A stretch of 64,000 nt of DNA from Paracoccaceae bacterium (GCA_006226775.1 SBGD01000083.1:21586-85585), one strand, 5' to 3'. Shown: positions 8,985 through 20,065, counted from the first letter of the stretch. Notes: a model not told the origin generated them from the letters alone. Numbers and translations: made by a program.

Positions 8985-10670
8985 TCACACCTCGTCAGGG
9001 AAATGCTTCATCACCAGCCGGATCGGGTTCGGCGCCGCCTGGCCCAACCCGCAGATCGAAGCATCCGCCATCGCCTGGCAGACCTCCTCCAGCAGCCCCT
9101 GGTCCCAGTGCTTGGCCTGCATCAGCTTGACCGCCTTCTCGCAGCCCACCCGGCAGGGCGTGCATTGCCCGCAGCTTTCGTCCTCGAAGAACCGCAGCAT
9201 GTTGAGCGCCGCGTCGCGCGCCGAATCCTGGTCCGACAGCACAACCACCGCCGCCGAGCCGATGAAGCTGTCGTGTGGCTGCAAGGTGTCGAAATCCAGC
9301 GGCAGATCCGCCATGGTCGCGGGCAGCAGCCCCGAGGAGGGCCCGCCCGGCTGATAGGCCTTGAAGACATGGCCGTCGCGCATCCCGCCCGCCGCGTCGA
9401 TGATGTCGGTGATCGTCGAGCCCGCCGGCAACAGATGCACCCCGGGGTTTTTCACCCGCCCGGAGACCGAATAGGAGCGCAGCCCCTTGCGGCCATTCTT
9501 CTCGACCCCCGAGAGGATCTCCGGCCCCTCGCGGCAGACCTTCGCCACCCAGTGCAGCGTCTCGACATTATGCACCAGCGTGGGCCGGCCAAAGACGCCG
9601 ACCTGCGCCACATAGGGCGGACGGTGCCGCGGAATGCCGCGCTTGCCCTCGATCGATTCGATCATCGCGCTCTCTTCGCCGCAGATATAGGCCCCGGCCC
9701 CGCGCCGCAGGTCGATGTAGCCCTTACCCACAAGACCTTCGCCTTCCAGAGCCTTGATTTCGCGTCGCAAAATCTCCAGCACCGCAGGATACTCGTCGCG
9801 CATGTAGATGAAACAGGTCTCGGCCTCGACCGCCCAGGCCGCAATCAGCATTCCTTCAAGGAAAACATGCGGTTCCCGCTCGAGGTGAAAGCGATCCTTG
9901 AAGGTACCCGGCTCGCCCTCATCACCATTCACCGCGAGATAGCGCGGGCCCTCTTCCGCGCGCACGAAGCCCCATTTCTTGCCCGAGGGAAAGCCCGCGC
10001 CGCCAAGCCCGCGCAGGCCCGAGGCCAGCACCTTGTCCTGCACCGCCTCCCAGTCGCCCTCCGCGCGCAAAGCCTCGAGCACGGTATAGCCGCCACCCTC
10101 ACGATAGGCTGCAAACCCCTGGTAATCCGGGATTTTCGGATGGGTGTCCCCGGCGTAAATCGCCGCCTTCACCTTGGCCACATCGGCGTGATCGATATGG
10201 TTGTGCCCCAGTTCCAGCACCGGCGCGGTATCGCAGCGCCCCATGCAGGGCGCGCGCAGCACCCGCACCTGCGCGGGGTCGAGCCCCTCGCTCAGCGCTT
10301 CGCGCAATTGCTCGGCCCCGGCCAATTCGCACGACAGCGAGTCGCAGACCCGGATGGTCAGCGCGGGCGGCGGGGTGTCGCCTTCGCGCAGGGGGTCGAA
10401 ATGGGCGTAGAATGTCGCCACCTCCCAGACCTCGGCCATGGGCAGGCGCATCTCTTCGCAAAGCGCGCGCAGGTGGCGCGCCGCAAGATGGCCGTGCGCG
10501 TGCTGGATCAGGTGCAGGAACTCGATCAGCAGGTCGCGGCGCCGCGGACGGTCGCCCAGCAGCGCACGAACCTCCTCCAGCGCACCATCCTCGAACTGGC
10601 GGCCTTTCGGCGTGTGGCGGCCCTTGCCCTTGCCGGATTTCCAGACGCCCTTGCGTTCGTCGAGTGCCAT
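8985..10670 (-). CDS. NuoE-NuoF fusion-type NAD(P)H-dependent oxidoreductase (formate dehydrogenase FdsB-like)
   Basis: NuoE-like N-terminus (EVATFYAHFDPL, CDSLSCELAG, APCMGRCDTAP) fused to NuoF-like part (GLRGLGGAGFPSGKKWGFVR, NGDEGEPGTFKDR, GAGAYICGEESAMIESIEGKRG, ESCGQCTPCRVG). Confidence 0.85.
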   Translation of the reverse strand: MALDERKGVWKSGKGKGRHTPKGRQFEDGALEEVRALLGDRPRRRDLLIEFLHLIQHAHGHLAARHLRALCEEMRLPMAEVWEVATFYAHFDPLREGDTPPPALTIRVCDSLSCELAGAEQLREALSEGLDPAQVRVLRAPCMGRCDTAPVLELGHNHIDHADVAKVKAAIYAGDTHPKIPDYQGFAAYREGGGYTVLEALRAEGDWEAVQDKVLASGLRGLGGAGFPSGKKWGFVRAEEGPRYLAVNGDEGEPGTFKDRFHLEREPHVFLEGMLIAAWAVEAETCFIYMRDEYPAVLEILRREIKALEGEGLVGKGYIDLRRGAGAYICGEESAMIESIEGKRGIPRHRPPYVAQVGVFGRPTLVHNVETLHWVAKVCREGPEILSGVEKNGRKGLRSYSVSGRVKNPGVHLLPAGSTITDIIDAAGGMRDGHVFKAYQPGGPSSGLLPATMADLPLDFDTLQPHDSFIGSAAVVVLSDQDSARDAALNMLRFFEDESCGQCTPCRVGCEKAVKLMQAKHWDQGLLEEVCQAMADASICGLGQAAPNPIRLVMKHFPDEV

Positions 10671-10848
10671 GTCGGGTTCCTCCTCAATTGGCCGCGACAT
10701 TAGGCGGCGCACGTGCCGGGTGCGAGGCCAAATGCGACGCCCGGCGCGCCAATCGCGTTGCATCCCGTGCCGATCTGTCGCCGATTTGCCCTATCGGAAA
10801 CCAAATCTTAGCTTATGCACCCTACGACTCAGGACAAGAGAGCTTCAA

Positions 10849-11868
10849 GTGATCCGTTTTGCCGCCGCCACACTTGCCCCTGTCGTGCTGCTCGCGCTCG
10901 GCGCGTTGAGCGGCGGGTTCTGGATCTGGGCGGCGCTGGGCTACATGACGCTGCTGGTCTTCGGGCTGGACCGGTTGCGCGCGCTGGCCGCCCCCGGCGA
11001 TCCGGGGGCCGAGTTTCCCGCGGGCACGGGGCTGTCGCTGGCGCTCGGGCTGCTGCATTTTCCACTGCTGGCGCTGGCGGTCTGGCTGGTGGCGGGGGAA
11101 AGCGGCGCGCCCTGGCCGGCGCGGTTGGCGGGGTTTTTCGCCTTCGGGCTGTTCTTCGGCCAGGTGAGCAACTCGAACGCGCACGAGTTGATCCACCGCG
11201 CCGACCGCAACCTGCGGCGGCTGGGCGTGGCGGTCTATGCCTCGGTGCTCTATGGCCACCATGCCTCGGCCCATCGGCTGGTGCATCACGTGCATGTGGC
11301 CACCCGCAAGGACCCCAATTCGCCGCGCCCGGGCGAAAGCTACTACCGTTTCGCCCTGCGCGCCCTGCGCGGCGAATACCGCGCCGGCAAGGCGGCCGAA
11401 ACCGCGCGCCGCCAGGGCCGCCGCAGGACCGGGCTGCATCCCTACAGGGTCCATGCGCTGATCAGCCTGGCCAGCCTGACCTCGGCGGCGCTGATCGGCG
11501 GGCTGGCGGGGGTGGGCGCACTGGTGGCGCTTGCCGTCTATGCGCAGGCGCAACTTCTGGTGTCGGATTACGTCCAGCACTACGGGCTGACCCGCGCCCT
11601 CGATGCCGCGGGCAAGCCCGAGCCCTGCGGCCCGCAGCACAGCTGGAACGCGCCGCATTGGTATTCCTCGGCGCTGATGCTGAACGCGCCGCGCCATTCC
11701 GATCACCACATCCGCCCCGGGGTCGAGTATCCCGGGCTGAAACTGAGCGAGGACGACATGCCGATCCTGCCCCATTCGCTGCCGGTGATGGCGCTGATCG
11801 CGCTCTGGCCGCGCCGGTGGCGGGCGCTGATGGACCCGCGCGCGGCGCGCTGGCAAGGCCCCGCCTGA
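10849..11868 (+). CDS. Alkane 1-monooxygenase / AlkB-like membrane di-iron hydroxylase
   Basis: Histidine boxes NAHELIHR, HRLVHHVHVAT, PRHSDHHIRPG; multiple TM stretches; GTG start at 10849. Confidence 0.8.
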   Translation: MIRFAAATLAPVVLLALGALSGGFWIWAALGYMTLLVFGLDRLRALAAPGDPGAEFPAGTGLSLALGLLHFPLLALAVWLVAGESGAPWPARLAGFFAFGLFFGQVSNSNAHELIHRADRNLRRLGVAVYASVLYGHHASAHRLVHHVHVATRKDPNSPRPGESYYRFALRALRGEYRAGKAAETARRQGRRRTGLHPYRVHALISLASLTSAALIGGLAGVGALVALAVYAQAQLLVSDYVQHYGLTRALDAAGKPEPCGPQHSWNAPHWYSSALMLNAPRHSDHHIRPGVEYPGLKLSEDDMPILPHSLPVMALIALWPRRWRALMDPRAARWQGPA

Positions 11869-11929
11869 TGCCCCGCCCCCGCGGATTTGTGACTTGCCCC
11901 CCGGGGCGCGCATCTGCCAGAGTTGCGCC

Positions 11930-12349
11930 ATGATCAGACATTGCCGGTTTTCACTGGGCCTGTTTTCGCTGGCCGCCCTCGTCCTCACCGCCCCCGCCGC
12001 GCTGGCCCAGATGTCGGCGGCGGAATTCGAGTCCTATGTCACCGGAAAGACGCTCTATTTCGGCTCGAACGGGCGCGAATACGGGGTCGAGGAATACCGC
12101 GCGGATCGCCGCGTGCGCTGGTCCTTCCTCGACGGGCGCTGCCGCGACGGCATCTGGTACGAGGACGATCGCGGCATGATCTGCTTCGTCTACGAGGACA
12201 CCCCCGACCCGCAATGCTGGACCTTCCGGCGCAGCCCCGGCGGCGGGTTGCTGGCGCGGTTCGAGGATGACCCCGAAGGCACGCTGCTCTACGAGGCCAA
12301 CCAGAACGAAGAGCCGATGATGTGCCTCGGTCCCGAGATCGGCGTCTGA
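11930..12349 (+). CDS. Exported hypothetical protein
   Basis: Signal peptide MIRHCRFSLGLFSLAALVLTAPAALAQ; 139 aa. Confidence 0.65.
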   Translation: MIRHCRFSLGLFSLAALVLTAPAALAQMSAAEFESYVTGKTLYFGSNGREYGVEEYRADRRVRWSFLDGRCRDGIWYEDDRGMICFVYEDTPDPQCWTFRRSPGGGLLARFEDDPEGTLLYEANQNEEPMMCLGPEIGV

Positions 12350-12380
12350 GCGGCGCTTTTATCCAAGCCTTGCCAGGCGC

Positions 12381-13133
12381 TTAGCCCTGCGCCCGCCGGA
12401 TGACCGTGGCGATGGCCTCGGCAATCATCGGCAGGCAGTCGGGCGCGGAAAAGCTGTGATCGGCACCTTTCAGCAAGCTCAGCGCCATGTCGGGGCACTC
12501 CGCGTGATCGAGCAGGCGCAGGGCGGTGTCGCGGCTGACGGCATTGTCCTCGGTCCCCTGCAGGCAGCGCACCGGGAAGGGCAGGTTCAGGGCCGAGCGC
12601 AGCACGAGGTGCTTGCGCCCGTCCTCGATCAACCGGCGGGTGACGCGGTAGGGTTCGCCATAGTCCGAGGGCATGTCGTAGTAGCCCTGCTCGGTGACCT
12701 GCGCCTTTTGCGCCTCGGTGAAGCCGGCCCAGAAGCCGTCTTCGGTGAAATCCGGCGCCGCGGCGATGGTGACAAGGCCCGCGACCGTCCCGAGCCTTTG
12801 GCACATCAGCAGCGCGATCCAGCCGCCCATGGACGAGCCCACCAACACCAGCGGCCCGTCGCAGGTGGCGCGGATCACCGCCTCGGCATCCTCGGCCCAG
12901 TCGCCGATGCAGCCCTCCTCGAAGGCGCCGGAGCTTGCGCCATGGCCGGAGTAGTCGAACCGCAGGAAGGCGCGGCCCTCGGCCCGGCAGTGGTCTTCCA
13001 GCCAGATGGCCTTGGTGCCCGTCATGTCGGACTTGTAGCCGCCGAGGAAGACGACGGTGGGGCCCGTGCCATCGGTCTTGTGATAGGCGATGCGGCGGTT
13101 GCTGGGGGTGTCGAGGGTTTGCGGCGTGGTCAT
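12381..13133 (-). CDS. Alpha/beta hydrolase
   Basis: VGSSMGGWIAL nucleophile elbow; RFDYSGHGAS; ADHSFSAP. Confidence 0.85.
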   Translation of the reverse strand: MTTPQTLDTPSNRRIAYHKTDGTGPTVVFLGGYKSDMTGTKAIWLEDHCRAEGRAFLRFDYSGHGASSGAFEEGCIGDWAEDAEAVIRATCDGPLVLVGSSMGGWIALLMCQRLGTVAGLVTIAAAPDFTEDGFWAGFTEAQKAQVTEQGYYDMPSDYGEPYRVTRRLIEDGRKHLVLRSALNLPFPVRCLQGTEDNAVSRDTALRLLDHAECPDMALSLLKGADHSFSAPDCLPMIAEAIATVIRRAQG

Positions 13134-13225
13134 GGCGGCTCCGGTTCTGGTCGGCGCGATATTGGCCGGGGTCGCGGCCAAGCGCAACGGCAGCCGTGCG
13201 TCGCGCTTGAGGCCGCCGGCCCGGC

Positions 13226-14467
13226 TCAGGCGTCCTGCTCCACTTCGTCGAGGCCCAGCGCCACCACGCTGGCCCCGAGGCAAAGCCCGGCGAACCCGAT
13301 CAGCGCCGCCGAGGGCCCGATCAGGGCCGCCGCCCCGCCCAGCGCGCCCGCCACCAGCAAGAGCGTGCCAATCGCGGTATTGGCCAGCGCGGCATAACTC
13401 GCGCGCTTGTCCTCGGGCGACATGTCCACCAGGTAGGTCGAGCGGCCCTGGCGCACCCCGTGATAGGCCAGCATCAGGATGAAAAGCGCCAGCGGGATCG
13501 CCCAGAGGGTCTGGGCGAGGCCCAGCGCCGCCGCGCCGACCGCGCCCAGCATGGCCACGGCGCCGATCAGCCCGGTGAGGATCAGCACCCGGCGGCTGGA
13601 GCGGTCGGCCAGCCGGCCCCAGAGGTAGGAGCTGAGAAACGAGGCGGCGGCCGAAACCAGCACCAGCACCCCCAGCCGGTCGAGCGCGAGGCCACCCGAG
13701 CGGCTGGCCAGCAGCACCAGGTAGGGCGGCGCCAGCGCGGTCGGCACCAGCATCCCGCGCACGAGGATGAAGCGCTGCAATTGACCGTCCTGCCAGAGCG
13801 GCGAAAGATCGGGGCGGGTGTCCTTTTCGGGCCTGCTCGGCTCTTCCTCGAGACGCGCCAGCACCGCCGCGGCCAGCACCCACAGACAGGCGGCCAGCGC
13901 GATGGCCGCGATCACCGCCGCCTCGTTGCGCAGCACCCCGGCCAGCAGCAACAGCCCCAGCAGGATCACCCCCGCCGAGGCGACGCTGCCCGCCGCGCCG
14001 GTGACGCTGCCGCGGCGCGATTTGCCGATGGTCTTGCCCAGGATGTCCTTGTAGCTGACCGAACAGGCGGCGCGCGACAGCGCCAGCCCGGCCAGCGCGC
14101 CGCAGATCGCAACCCCCGCCGCCCGGCCCTCCAGCGTCAGCGCCACCAGCACGATCAGCGCGGCGAACGCGCCCTGCCCCAGCGCGCCCGCGACCCAGAA
14201 GGTCTTGCGCAGGCGCATCCGGCGCAGCCAGCCCGACAGCAGGATCTGCGGCAAGAGCGCCCCGGCCTCGCGGATCGGCACCAGCAGCCCCACCAGCGCC
14301 GCGGGCACCCCCAGCGAGGTGGCAAGCCAGGACAGGATCAGCTTGGGATCGATCAGCCCGTCAGACAGTTTCGAGGCGGTCAGCGCAAGGATGTGACGCA
14401 TGCCGTTGCGGGCCTCGCGGGCATCGGTGGGCGCACCGGAAATGCGGGTGAACAGGTGGGTGGACAA
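13226..14467 (-). CDS. MFS transporter
   Basis: About 12 hydrophobic helices over 413 aa. Confidence 0.8.
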   Translation of the reverse strand: MSTHLFTRISGAPTDAREARNGMRHILALTASKLSDGLIDPKLILSWLATSLGVPAALVGLLVPIREAGALLPQILLSGWLRRMRLRKTFWVAGALGQGAFAALIVLVALTLEGRAAGVAICGALAGLALSRAACSVSYKDILGKTIGKSRRGSVTGAAGSVASAGVILLGLLLLAGVLRNEAAVIAAIALAACLWVLAAAVLARLEEEPSRPEKDTRPDLSPLWQDGQLQRFILVRGMLVPTALAPPYLVLLASRSGGLALDRLGVLVLVSAAASFLSSYLWGRLADRSSRRVLILTGLIGAVAMLGAVGAAALGLAQTLWAIPLALFILMLAYHGVRQGRSTYLVDMSPEDKRASYAALANTAIGTLLLVAGALGGAAALIGPSAALIGFAGLCLGASVVALGLDEVEQDA

Positions 14468-14537
14468 GTGGCGGGCTCCCCGTGGCGTGATGCAGCAACG
14501 ATAGGGCGCGGGCGGGCGGGATCAATTCGGGCGGGCA

Positions 14538-14579
14538 CCGATCTGTCAACAGATCGGCACCGATCCATCGATGGATCGG
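14538..14579 (+). repeat. Double-palindrome element copy 3
   Basis: CCGATCTGTCAACAGATCGG-CA-CCGATCCATCGATGGATCGG; paired arm change C>T / G>A relative to the other copies. Confidence 0.9.
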
Positions 14580-14678
14580 CCCCCGGGGGTTGACACGCGC
14601 CGCCCCGCGCGCGAAGGGAAGCGACCACATACCCGCAACCGGGCGTTCTGTAGGCGCCAAACCGACGAGGAGGCCGAT

Positions 14679-16691
14679 ATGGCACAAATCTCCCTGACTT
14701 TTCCCGACGGCAATTCCCGCTCTTTCGAGGCGGGTGTCACCCCTGCGGATGTGGCCTCCGAGATCTCGAAATCGCTCGCCAAGAAGGCCATTTCGGCCAA
14801 TGTGAACGGCGCGCATTGGGATCTGCAGTGGCCCATCGTTGAAGATGCGCAGATCGCCATCAACACCATGAAGGACGATGCCCCGGCGCTGGAACTGATC
14901 CGCCATGACCTTGCCCATATCATGGCCCGCGCGGTGCAGGAGATCTGGCCCGACGTGAAGGTCACCATCGGCCCGGTGATCGAGAACGGCTGGTACTACG
15001 ATTTCGACCGGCAGGAGCCTTTCACGCCCGAGGATCTGGGCGAGATCGAAAAGAAGATGCGCGAGATCATCAACAAGCGCGACGCGGTGCGCACCGAGGT
15101 CTGGGACCGCGACCGGGCAATCGCGCATTACGAGGCCAATGGCGAGCCCTACAAGGTGGAACTGATCAACGCGATCCCCGACGATGGCCAGCCGATCCGC
15201 ATGTACTGGCACGGCGACTGGCAGGATCTCTGCCGCGGCCCGCACCTGCAGCATACCGGCCAGGTGCCCGCCGATGCCTTCAAGCTGATGCGCGTCTCGG
15301 GCGCCTATTGGCGCGGGGACAGCAGGAACGCCCAGTTGCAGCGGATCTACGGCGTGGCCTTCCAGAACAAGGAAGACCTGCGCAAGTATCTCAACTTCCT
15401 CGAAGAGGCCGAGAAGCGCGATCACCGCCGCCTGGGCCGCGAGATGGACCTGTTTCACATGCAGGAGGAAGCCCCGGGCCAGGTGTTCTGGCACCCCAAC
15501 GGCTGGACAATCTACACCCAGCTTCAGGACTACATGCGCCGCAAGCAGCGCGCCGGCGGGTACAAGGAGATCAACACGCCGCAGGTGGTCGACCGCAAGC
15601 TCTGGGAGGCCTCGGGCCACTGGGAGAAATACCAGCACCACATGTTCCTCGTCGAGGTGGATGAAAGCCGCGATGGCGAAAACGACGATGCGGCGGTCAA
15701 GGACAAATCCCAGACCCGGATCAATGCGCTGAAACCGATGAACTGCCCCTGCCATGTGCAGGTCTTCAACCAGGGGCTGAAATCCTATCGCGACCTGCCC
15801 TTGCGGCTGGCCGAGTTCGGGTCCTGCGCGCGGTTCGAGCCGTCGGGCGCGCTGCACGGCATCATGCGGGTGCGCGGCTTTACCCAGGACGATGCGCATA
15901 TCTTCTGCACCGAGGCGCAGATCCAGGAGGAATGCGCGCGCTTCATCGATTTCCTCGCCAATATCTATGAAGAGCTGGGCTTTCCCGAATTCGAGATCAA
16001 GTTCGCCACCCGCCCGGAAAAGCGCGTCGGCTCCGATGAAAGCTGGGACTATGTCGAGGGCGCGCTGGAAAGCGCCATCAAGGCGGTGGGCCGCGACTAT
16101 ACGCTCGAGCCCGGCGATGGCGCCTTTTACGGCCCCAAGCTCGACTTCTACCTGACCGACGCGATCGGCCGGGTCTGGCAATGCGGCACCTTCCAGGTCG
16201 ATCCGAACCTGCCCGAGCGGTTGGGGGCGACTTACATCGGCGCGGATGGCGACAAGCACCGGCCCTTCATGCTGCACCGCGCCTGCCTTGGCAGCTTCGA
16301 GCGGTTCGTCGGCATCCTGATCGAGAACTGGGAAGGCAAGCTGCCCTTCTGGCTGGCGCCGCGGCAGGTGGTGGTGGCCTCGATCGTCTCGGATGCCGAT
16401 GATTATGTCGCCGAGGTGGTCAGCGCTTTGCAGGCGCGCGGCGTGCGGGCCGAGGCGGATGTGCGCAACGAGAAGATCAACTACAAGGTGCGCGAGCATT
16501 CGATGGGCAAGGTCCCGGTGATCCTCGCCATCGGCGCGCGCGAGGTCGAGGAACGGACGGTCACCGTGCGGCGGCTGGGCCAGAAACAGACCCAGGTGGT
16601 GGCGCTGGACGCGATCCTGGCCGAGCTGGGCCAGGGTGCCCTGCCCCCGGATCTGGGCGGTCCGGGTGCGGCGGATGCGGATGCGGCCTGA
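14679..16691 (+). CDS. thrS: Threonyl-tRNA synthetase
   Basis: TGS domain N-terminus; [28 protein letters not shown]; class II motifs; 670 aa. Confidence 0.95.
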   Translation: MAQISLTFPDGNSRSFEAGVTPADVASEISKSLAKKAISANVNGAHWDLQWPIVEDAQIAINTMKDDAPALELIRHDLAHIMARAVQEIWPDVKVTIGPVIENGWYYDFDRQEPFTPEDLGEIEKKMREIINKRDAVRTEVWDRDRAIAHYEANGEPYKVELINAIPDDGQPIRMYWHGDWQDLCRGPHLQHTGQVPADAFKLMRVSGAYWRGDSRNAQLQRIYGVAFQNKEDLRKYLNFLEEAEKRDHRRLGREMDLFHMQEEAPGQVFWHPNGWTIYTQLQDYMRRKQRAGGYKEINTPQVVDRKLWEASGHWEKYQHHMFLVEVDESRDGENDDAAVKDKSQTRINALKPMNCPCHVQVFNQGLKSYRDLPLRLAEFGSCARFEPSGALHGIMRVRGFTQDDAHIFCTEAQIQEECARFIDFLANIYEELGFPEFEIKFATRPEKRVGSDESWDYVEGALESAIKAVGRDYTLEPGDGAFYGPKLDFYLTDAIGRVWQCGTFQVDPNLPERLGATYIGADGDKHRPFMLHRACLGSFERFVGILIENWEGKLPFWLAPRQVVVASIVSDADDYVAEVVSALQARGVRAEADVRNEKINYKVREHSMGKVPVILAIGAREVEERTVTVRRLGQKQTQVVALDAILAELGQGALPPDLGGPGAADADAA

Positions 16692-16792
16692 GCCGCGCGG
16701 GATTGTAACATCCTGCCGATACGGCGTGATCGGGCGCAGGTTTCGGTCGAATGCTGCGCGACGGTTGTAACATTCCAGCGCGGCAAGGTTAC

Positions 16793-16819
16793 GGGGTGGC
16801 GGAGAGGAACCGCCACCCC
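16793..16819 (+). terminator. Rho-independent-like terminator after thrS
   Basis: GGGGTGGCGG-agaggaa-CCGCCACCCC followed by TTTCTG. Confidence 0.6.
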
Positions 16820-17014
16820 TTTCTGATTCCAAACGGTTTTTTCATGTTTCGTGCCGGGGCGGCCTCACGGGCGGCTGACAGGCGATTACGCATCCGTGAT
16901 CAACGGCTCTGTGAAGTGCTTTGGTCCGCACCGCCAGCCTACTCTCGGTATAGCCGCCGCAGGGGCGGTTCAAGGACCAACCACTTGAGATCAAAGACCA
17001 AAAGGGATGTAGAA

Positions 17015-17320
17015 ATGTCGAATATGATGAAGACCTTTGCCGTGGCCGGCGCCGTTGCCGCCGCTCTTGCCGCCCAGACCACCACCGCCAGCGCGCAGGA
17101 AAAGGAAAAATGCTACGGCGTGTCGATGGCCGGCGAAAACGATTGCGCCGCGGGCCCCGGCACCACCTGCGCCGGCACCTCGAAAGTCGATTACCAGGGC
17201 AATGCCTGGACGCTGGTGGACGCCGGCACCTGCACCGAGATCGAGCTTCCCGAGATGGCCGACGGATCGGCGCGCATGGGCTCGCTCGAGCCGCTCGAGC
17301 GCGACCTGCCGGCAAGCTGA
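17015..17320 (+). CDS. bufA: DUF2282 / bufferin-type (BufA1-like) precursor peptide
   Basis: Signal peptide [27 protein letters not shown], then a four-Cys core [45 protein letters not shown]. Confidence 0.85.
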   Translation: MSNMMKTFAVAGAVAAALAAQTTTASAQEKEKCYGVSMAGENDCAAGPGTTCAGTSKVDYQGNAWTLVDAGTCTEIELPEMADGSARMGSLEPLERDLPAS

Positions 17321-17371
17321 ACCGGCCCCGGGTGGGCAGCGCTGCCCACCCTCCGCAGGAGGGGACAGCAC

Positions 17372-18253
17372 ATGCTGGATGACAACCGACCGTCTCACGG
17401 CCTGCCCGCCGCGCCGGGCGTGGGCTACAAGCCGCAGCACTACGCCGAGATCATCGCCGATGCCGCGCCGGTGGCCTGGCTCGAGATCCATGCCGAGAAT
17501 TACATGGGCGACGGCGGACGCCCCCTGGCGCAGCTGCGCGCGCTGTCGGAGCGGTTTGCCATCTCGGTGCACGGGGTCGGCCTGTCGATCGGCGGCGAAG
17601 GCCCGCTGGACGCCGGGCACCTGTCGCGGCTGAAACACCTCTGCGACTGGCTGCACCCGGCCAGTTTCTCCGAGCACCTGGCCTGGTCGAGCCATGACAG
17701 CCAGTTTCTCAACGACCTGCTGCCGCTGCCCTATACCGATGCCACCCTGCGGCGCGTCTGCGCTCACATCGACGAGGTGCAGGATGTCACCGGGCGGCAG
17801 ATGCTGCTGGAAAACCCCTCCTCCTACCTGGCCTTTGCCGAGAGCACCTGGGACGAGCCCGCCTTTCTGGACGAGGTCGCGCGGCGCACCGGCTGCGGGT
17901 TGCTGCTGGATGTGAACAATGTCTTCGTCTCGGCCACCAACCTCGGGTTTTCGCCGCAGGCCTATATCGAGGCCTTCCCGCTGGCCCGGGTGGGCGAGAT
18001 CCACCTCGGCGGCCATGACGAGGATGAAGACGATCATGGCGCGCCGCTCTTGGTCGACAGCCATGGGCGCGCGGTGGTCGATCCGGTCTGGGCGCTGCTG
18101 GACCATACGCTGGCGCGGTCCGGGCCGAAGCCGCTCTTGATCGAATGGGACAATGACGTGCCAGGCTGGCCGGTGCTGCGCGCCGAGGCGCGGCGCGCGC
18201 AGGACGCGCTGGCCCGGGTGCCCGCCCGGGTGCCCGCCCGGATACCCGCATGA
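17372..18253 (+). CDS. bufB: DUF692 family MNIO enzyme (BufB)
   Basis: [86 protein letters not shown]. Confidence 0.9.
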   Translation: MLDDNRPSHGLPAAPGVGYKPQHYAEIIADAAPVAWLEIHAENYMGDGGRPLAQLRALSERFAISVHGVGLSIGGEGPLDAGHLSRLKHLCDWLHPASFSEHLAWSSHDSQFLNDLLPLPYTDATLRRVCAHIDEVQDVTGRQMLLENPSSYLAFAESTWDEPAFLDEVARRTGCGLLLDVNNVFVSATNLGFSPQAYIEAFPLARVGEIHLGGHDEDEDDHGAPLLVDSHGRAVVDPVWALLDHTLARSGPKPLLIEWDNDVPGWPVLRAEARRAQDALARVPARVPARIPA

Positions 18254-18999
18254 CCCGCCAGGCCGAGTTCCGCGGCGCGCTTCTGGACGCGGCGGCGCCG
18301 CGCCCGGCGGGCCTCGTGGATGGCCAGGGCCGACCCGCCGGGCGGCGCTATGACGTCTATCGCAACAATATCGCGACCTCGCTGGGCGAGGCGCTGGCCA
18401 CGGGCTTTCCGGCGGTGGCAAAGCTCCTGGGCGCGGAGAATTTCAAGGCCCTCGCCGCGCTCTACCTGCGCGCCGCGCCGCCCGACAGCCCGCGAATGAT
18501 GCTCTATGGCGCGGGGTTCGGTGACTTCCTCGAGGGTATCGCACAATTGCGGAAATACCCCTATCTCGGCGATGTGGCGCGGCTGGAATACGCCCTGCGC
18601 GAAAGCTATCACGCCGGCGACGCAGCCGCCCTGCCCGCCACGGCGCTGGCCATTGCCCCCGAGGCGCTTCTGGCGGCGCGGCTGGGGCTCGCGCCCTCGG
18701 TGCGGCTGATCCGCTCGCGCCACCCGGTGGTCTCGATCTGGGCCTGGAACATGGCGGGCGGCGCAAAACCCGCGGGCGGCGCCGAGGACGCGCTGATCCT
18801 GCGGGCAGAGTTCGCCCCGGTGCCGCAGGTGCTGGCGCCGGGGGGCCACGAGTTCCTCTCGGCCCTGCGGCGGGGCGAGACGCTGGGCACGGCCTATGAC
18901 GCCGCGCTGGCCCGGGCGGCGGAGTTCGACCTGTCGCCGCTGCTGGCGTGCCTGCTGGCGGGAAATGCACTGACCGAATGGAAGGAAGAAAGCCCATGA
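18250..18999 (+). CDS. bufC: DUF2063 domain protein (BufC-type MNIO partner)
   Basis: [17 protein letters not shown]...[29 protein letters not shown]; overlaps bufB (ATGA). Confidence 0.85.
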   Translation: MTRQAEFRGALLDAAAPRPAGLVDGQGRPAGRRYDVYRNNIATSLGEALATGFPAVAKLLGAENFKALAALYLRAAPPDSPRMMLYGAGFGDFLEGIAQLRKYPYLGDVARLEYALRESYHAGDAAALPATALAIAPEALLAARLGLAPSVRLIRSRHPVVSIWAWNMAGGAKPAGGAEDALILRAEFAPVPQVLAPGGHEFLSALRRGETLGTAYDAALARAAEFDLSPLLACLLAGNALTEWKEESP

Positions 19000-19559
19000 C
19001 CGCGCTGGTGACCCTGCATGACATAATTTTCGAGGCGGTGGAGCGGAGCTTGAGCGGCTTGATCCCCCTGCTGGCGCGGTTCGTTTTCGCGGCGGTGCTG
19101 CTGGTCTATTTCTGGCACTCGGCGCTGACCAAGCTGGGCGACGGGATCCTCGGCTTTTTGAAACCCTCGACCGGCGCCTATGCGCAGATCTTCCCGAAAG
19201 CGATGGAAGCGGTGAGCTATGACGTGAGCCAGTTGTCGGTGTTTCACTGGCTGGTGGTCGTGGCGGGCACCTGGGCGGAGTTTCTCCTGCCGCTGCTGAT
19301 CGTCATCGGGCTGGCCACGCGGCTGGCGGCGCTGGGGATGATCGGCTTTGTCGTGGTGCAGAGCCTCACCGATCTCTACGGCCATGGCGGCATCGCCCAT
19401 CCCGAAACGCTGGGCGCCTGGTTCGACCGGGTGCCGGATGCGGCGATCCTCGATCAGCGGGCCTTCTGGATCTTCCTGCTGGCGGTGCCGGTGATCCGCG
19501 GCGCGGGTGTGCTGTCGCTGGACCGGATCCTCAGCCGCGCGGTGCTGGGCCGTCCGTAG
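18996..19559 (+). CDS. DoxX family membrane protein
   Basis: ARFVFAAVLLVYFWHSALTKLGDG; TM-rich; overlaps bufC. Confidence 0.8.
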   Translation: MTALVTLHDIIFEAVERSLSGLIPLLARFVFAAVLLVYFWHSALTKLGDGILGFLKPSTGAYAQIFPKAMEAVSYDVSQLSVFHWLVVVAGTWAEFLLPLLIVIGLATRLAALGMIGFVVVQSLTDLYGHGGIAHPETLGAWFDRVPDAAILDQRAFWIFLLAVPVIRGAGVLSLDRILSRAVLGRP

Positions 19560-19638
19560 GAGGCCTGAGTGGGTCAGTCGCAAGAAAGGCCGGGGGGTCG
19601 GCGAAGGCAGACAAGCCGACACCAGGGGCACCGGCGCG

Positions 19639-20061
19639 CTATCCGCGCAGCGCCTGCTTCAGCACCGTGTCGACATCCTTGATCAGTGGCAAGGCCCCGG
19701 CCAGCACATCCTCGATGGCCACCCAGCGCACCTCCGCCGCATCGTCACAGGCCGCCAGCACACCCTGCGGATCGCGGCAGCGCACCGCCACCAGCAGGTA
19801 GTGATAAAGCAGCGCCCCGCCCGGATCGAAGGCGATCGCATCCAGATGCATCAGCGTCTCGGCGGGGGTGGCGGCCAGGCAGGTTTCTTCCAGCAATTCG
19901 CGCGCGGCAGCGGCATGGGCGGTTTCGCCCGGCTCCACATGGCCGCCGGGATAGCCCCAGAGCCCGGCATTGGGCTTGTCGGCCCCGCGCAGCGCCAGCA
20001 GCACCCGACCCGCGTCGATCACCACCGCAAGCGCGCCGAGACGGGGCCAGTCCGCGCCCAT
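19639..20061 (-). CDS. NUDIX hydrolase
   Basis: Nudix box GGHVEPGETAHAAAARELLEETC. Confidence 0.9.
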   Translation of the reverse strand: MGADWPRLGALAVVIDAGRVLLALRGADKPNAGLWGYPGGHVEPGETAHAAAARELLEETCLAATPAETLMHLDAIAFDPGGALLYHYLLVAVRCRDPQGVLAACDDAAEVRWVAIEDVLAGALPLIKDVDTVLKQALRG

Positions 20062-20065
20062 CGGC

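Noticed and set aside
16692-17014. SigF-type ECF promoter for the bufferin operon (two TTGTAACATYC motifs at about 16703 and 16765)
   Set aside because: The GTAAC motifs are suggestive, but both lie upstream of the thrS terminator hairpin and no matching -10 element could be assigned; too weak to call.
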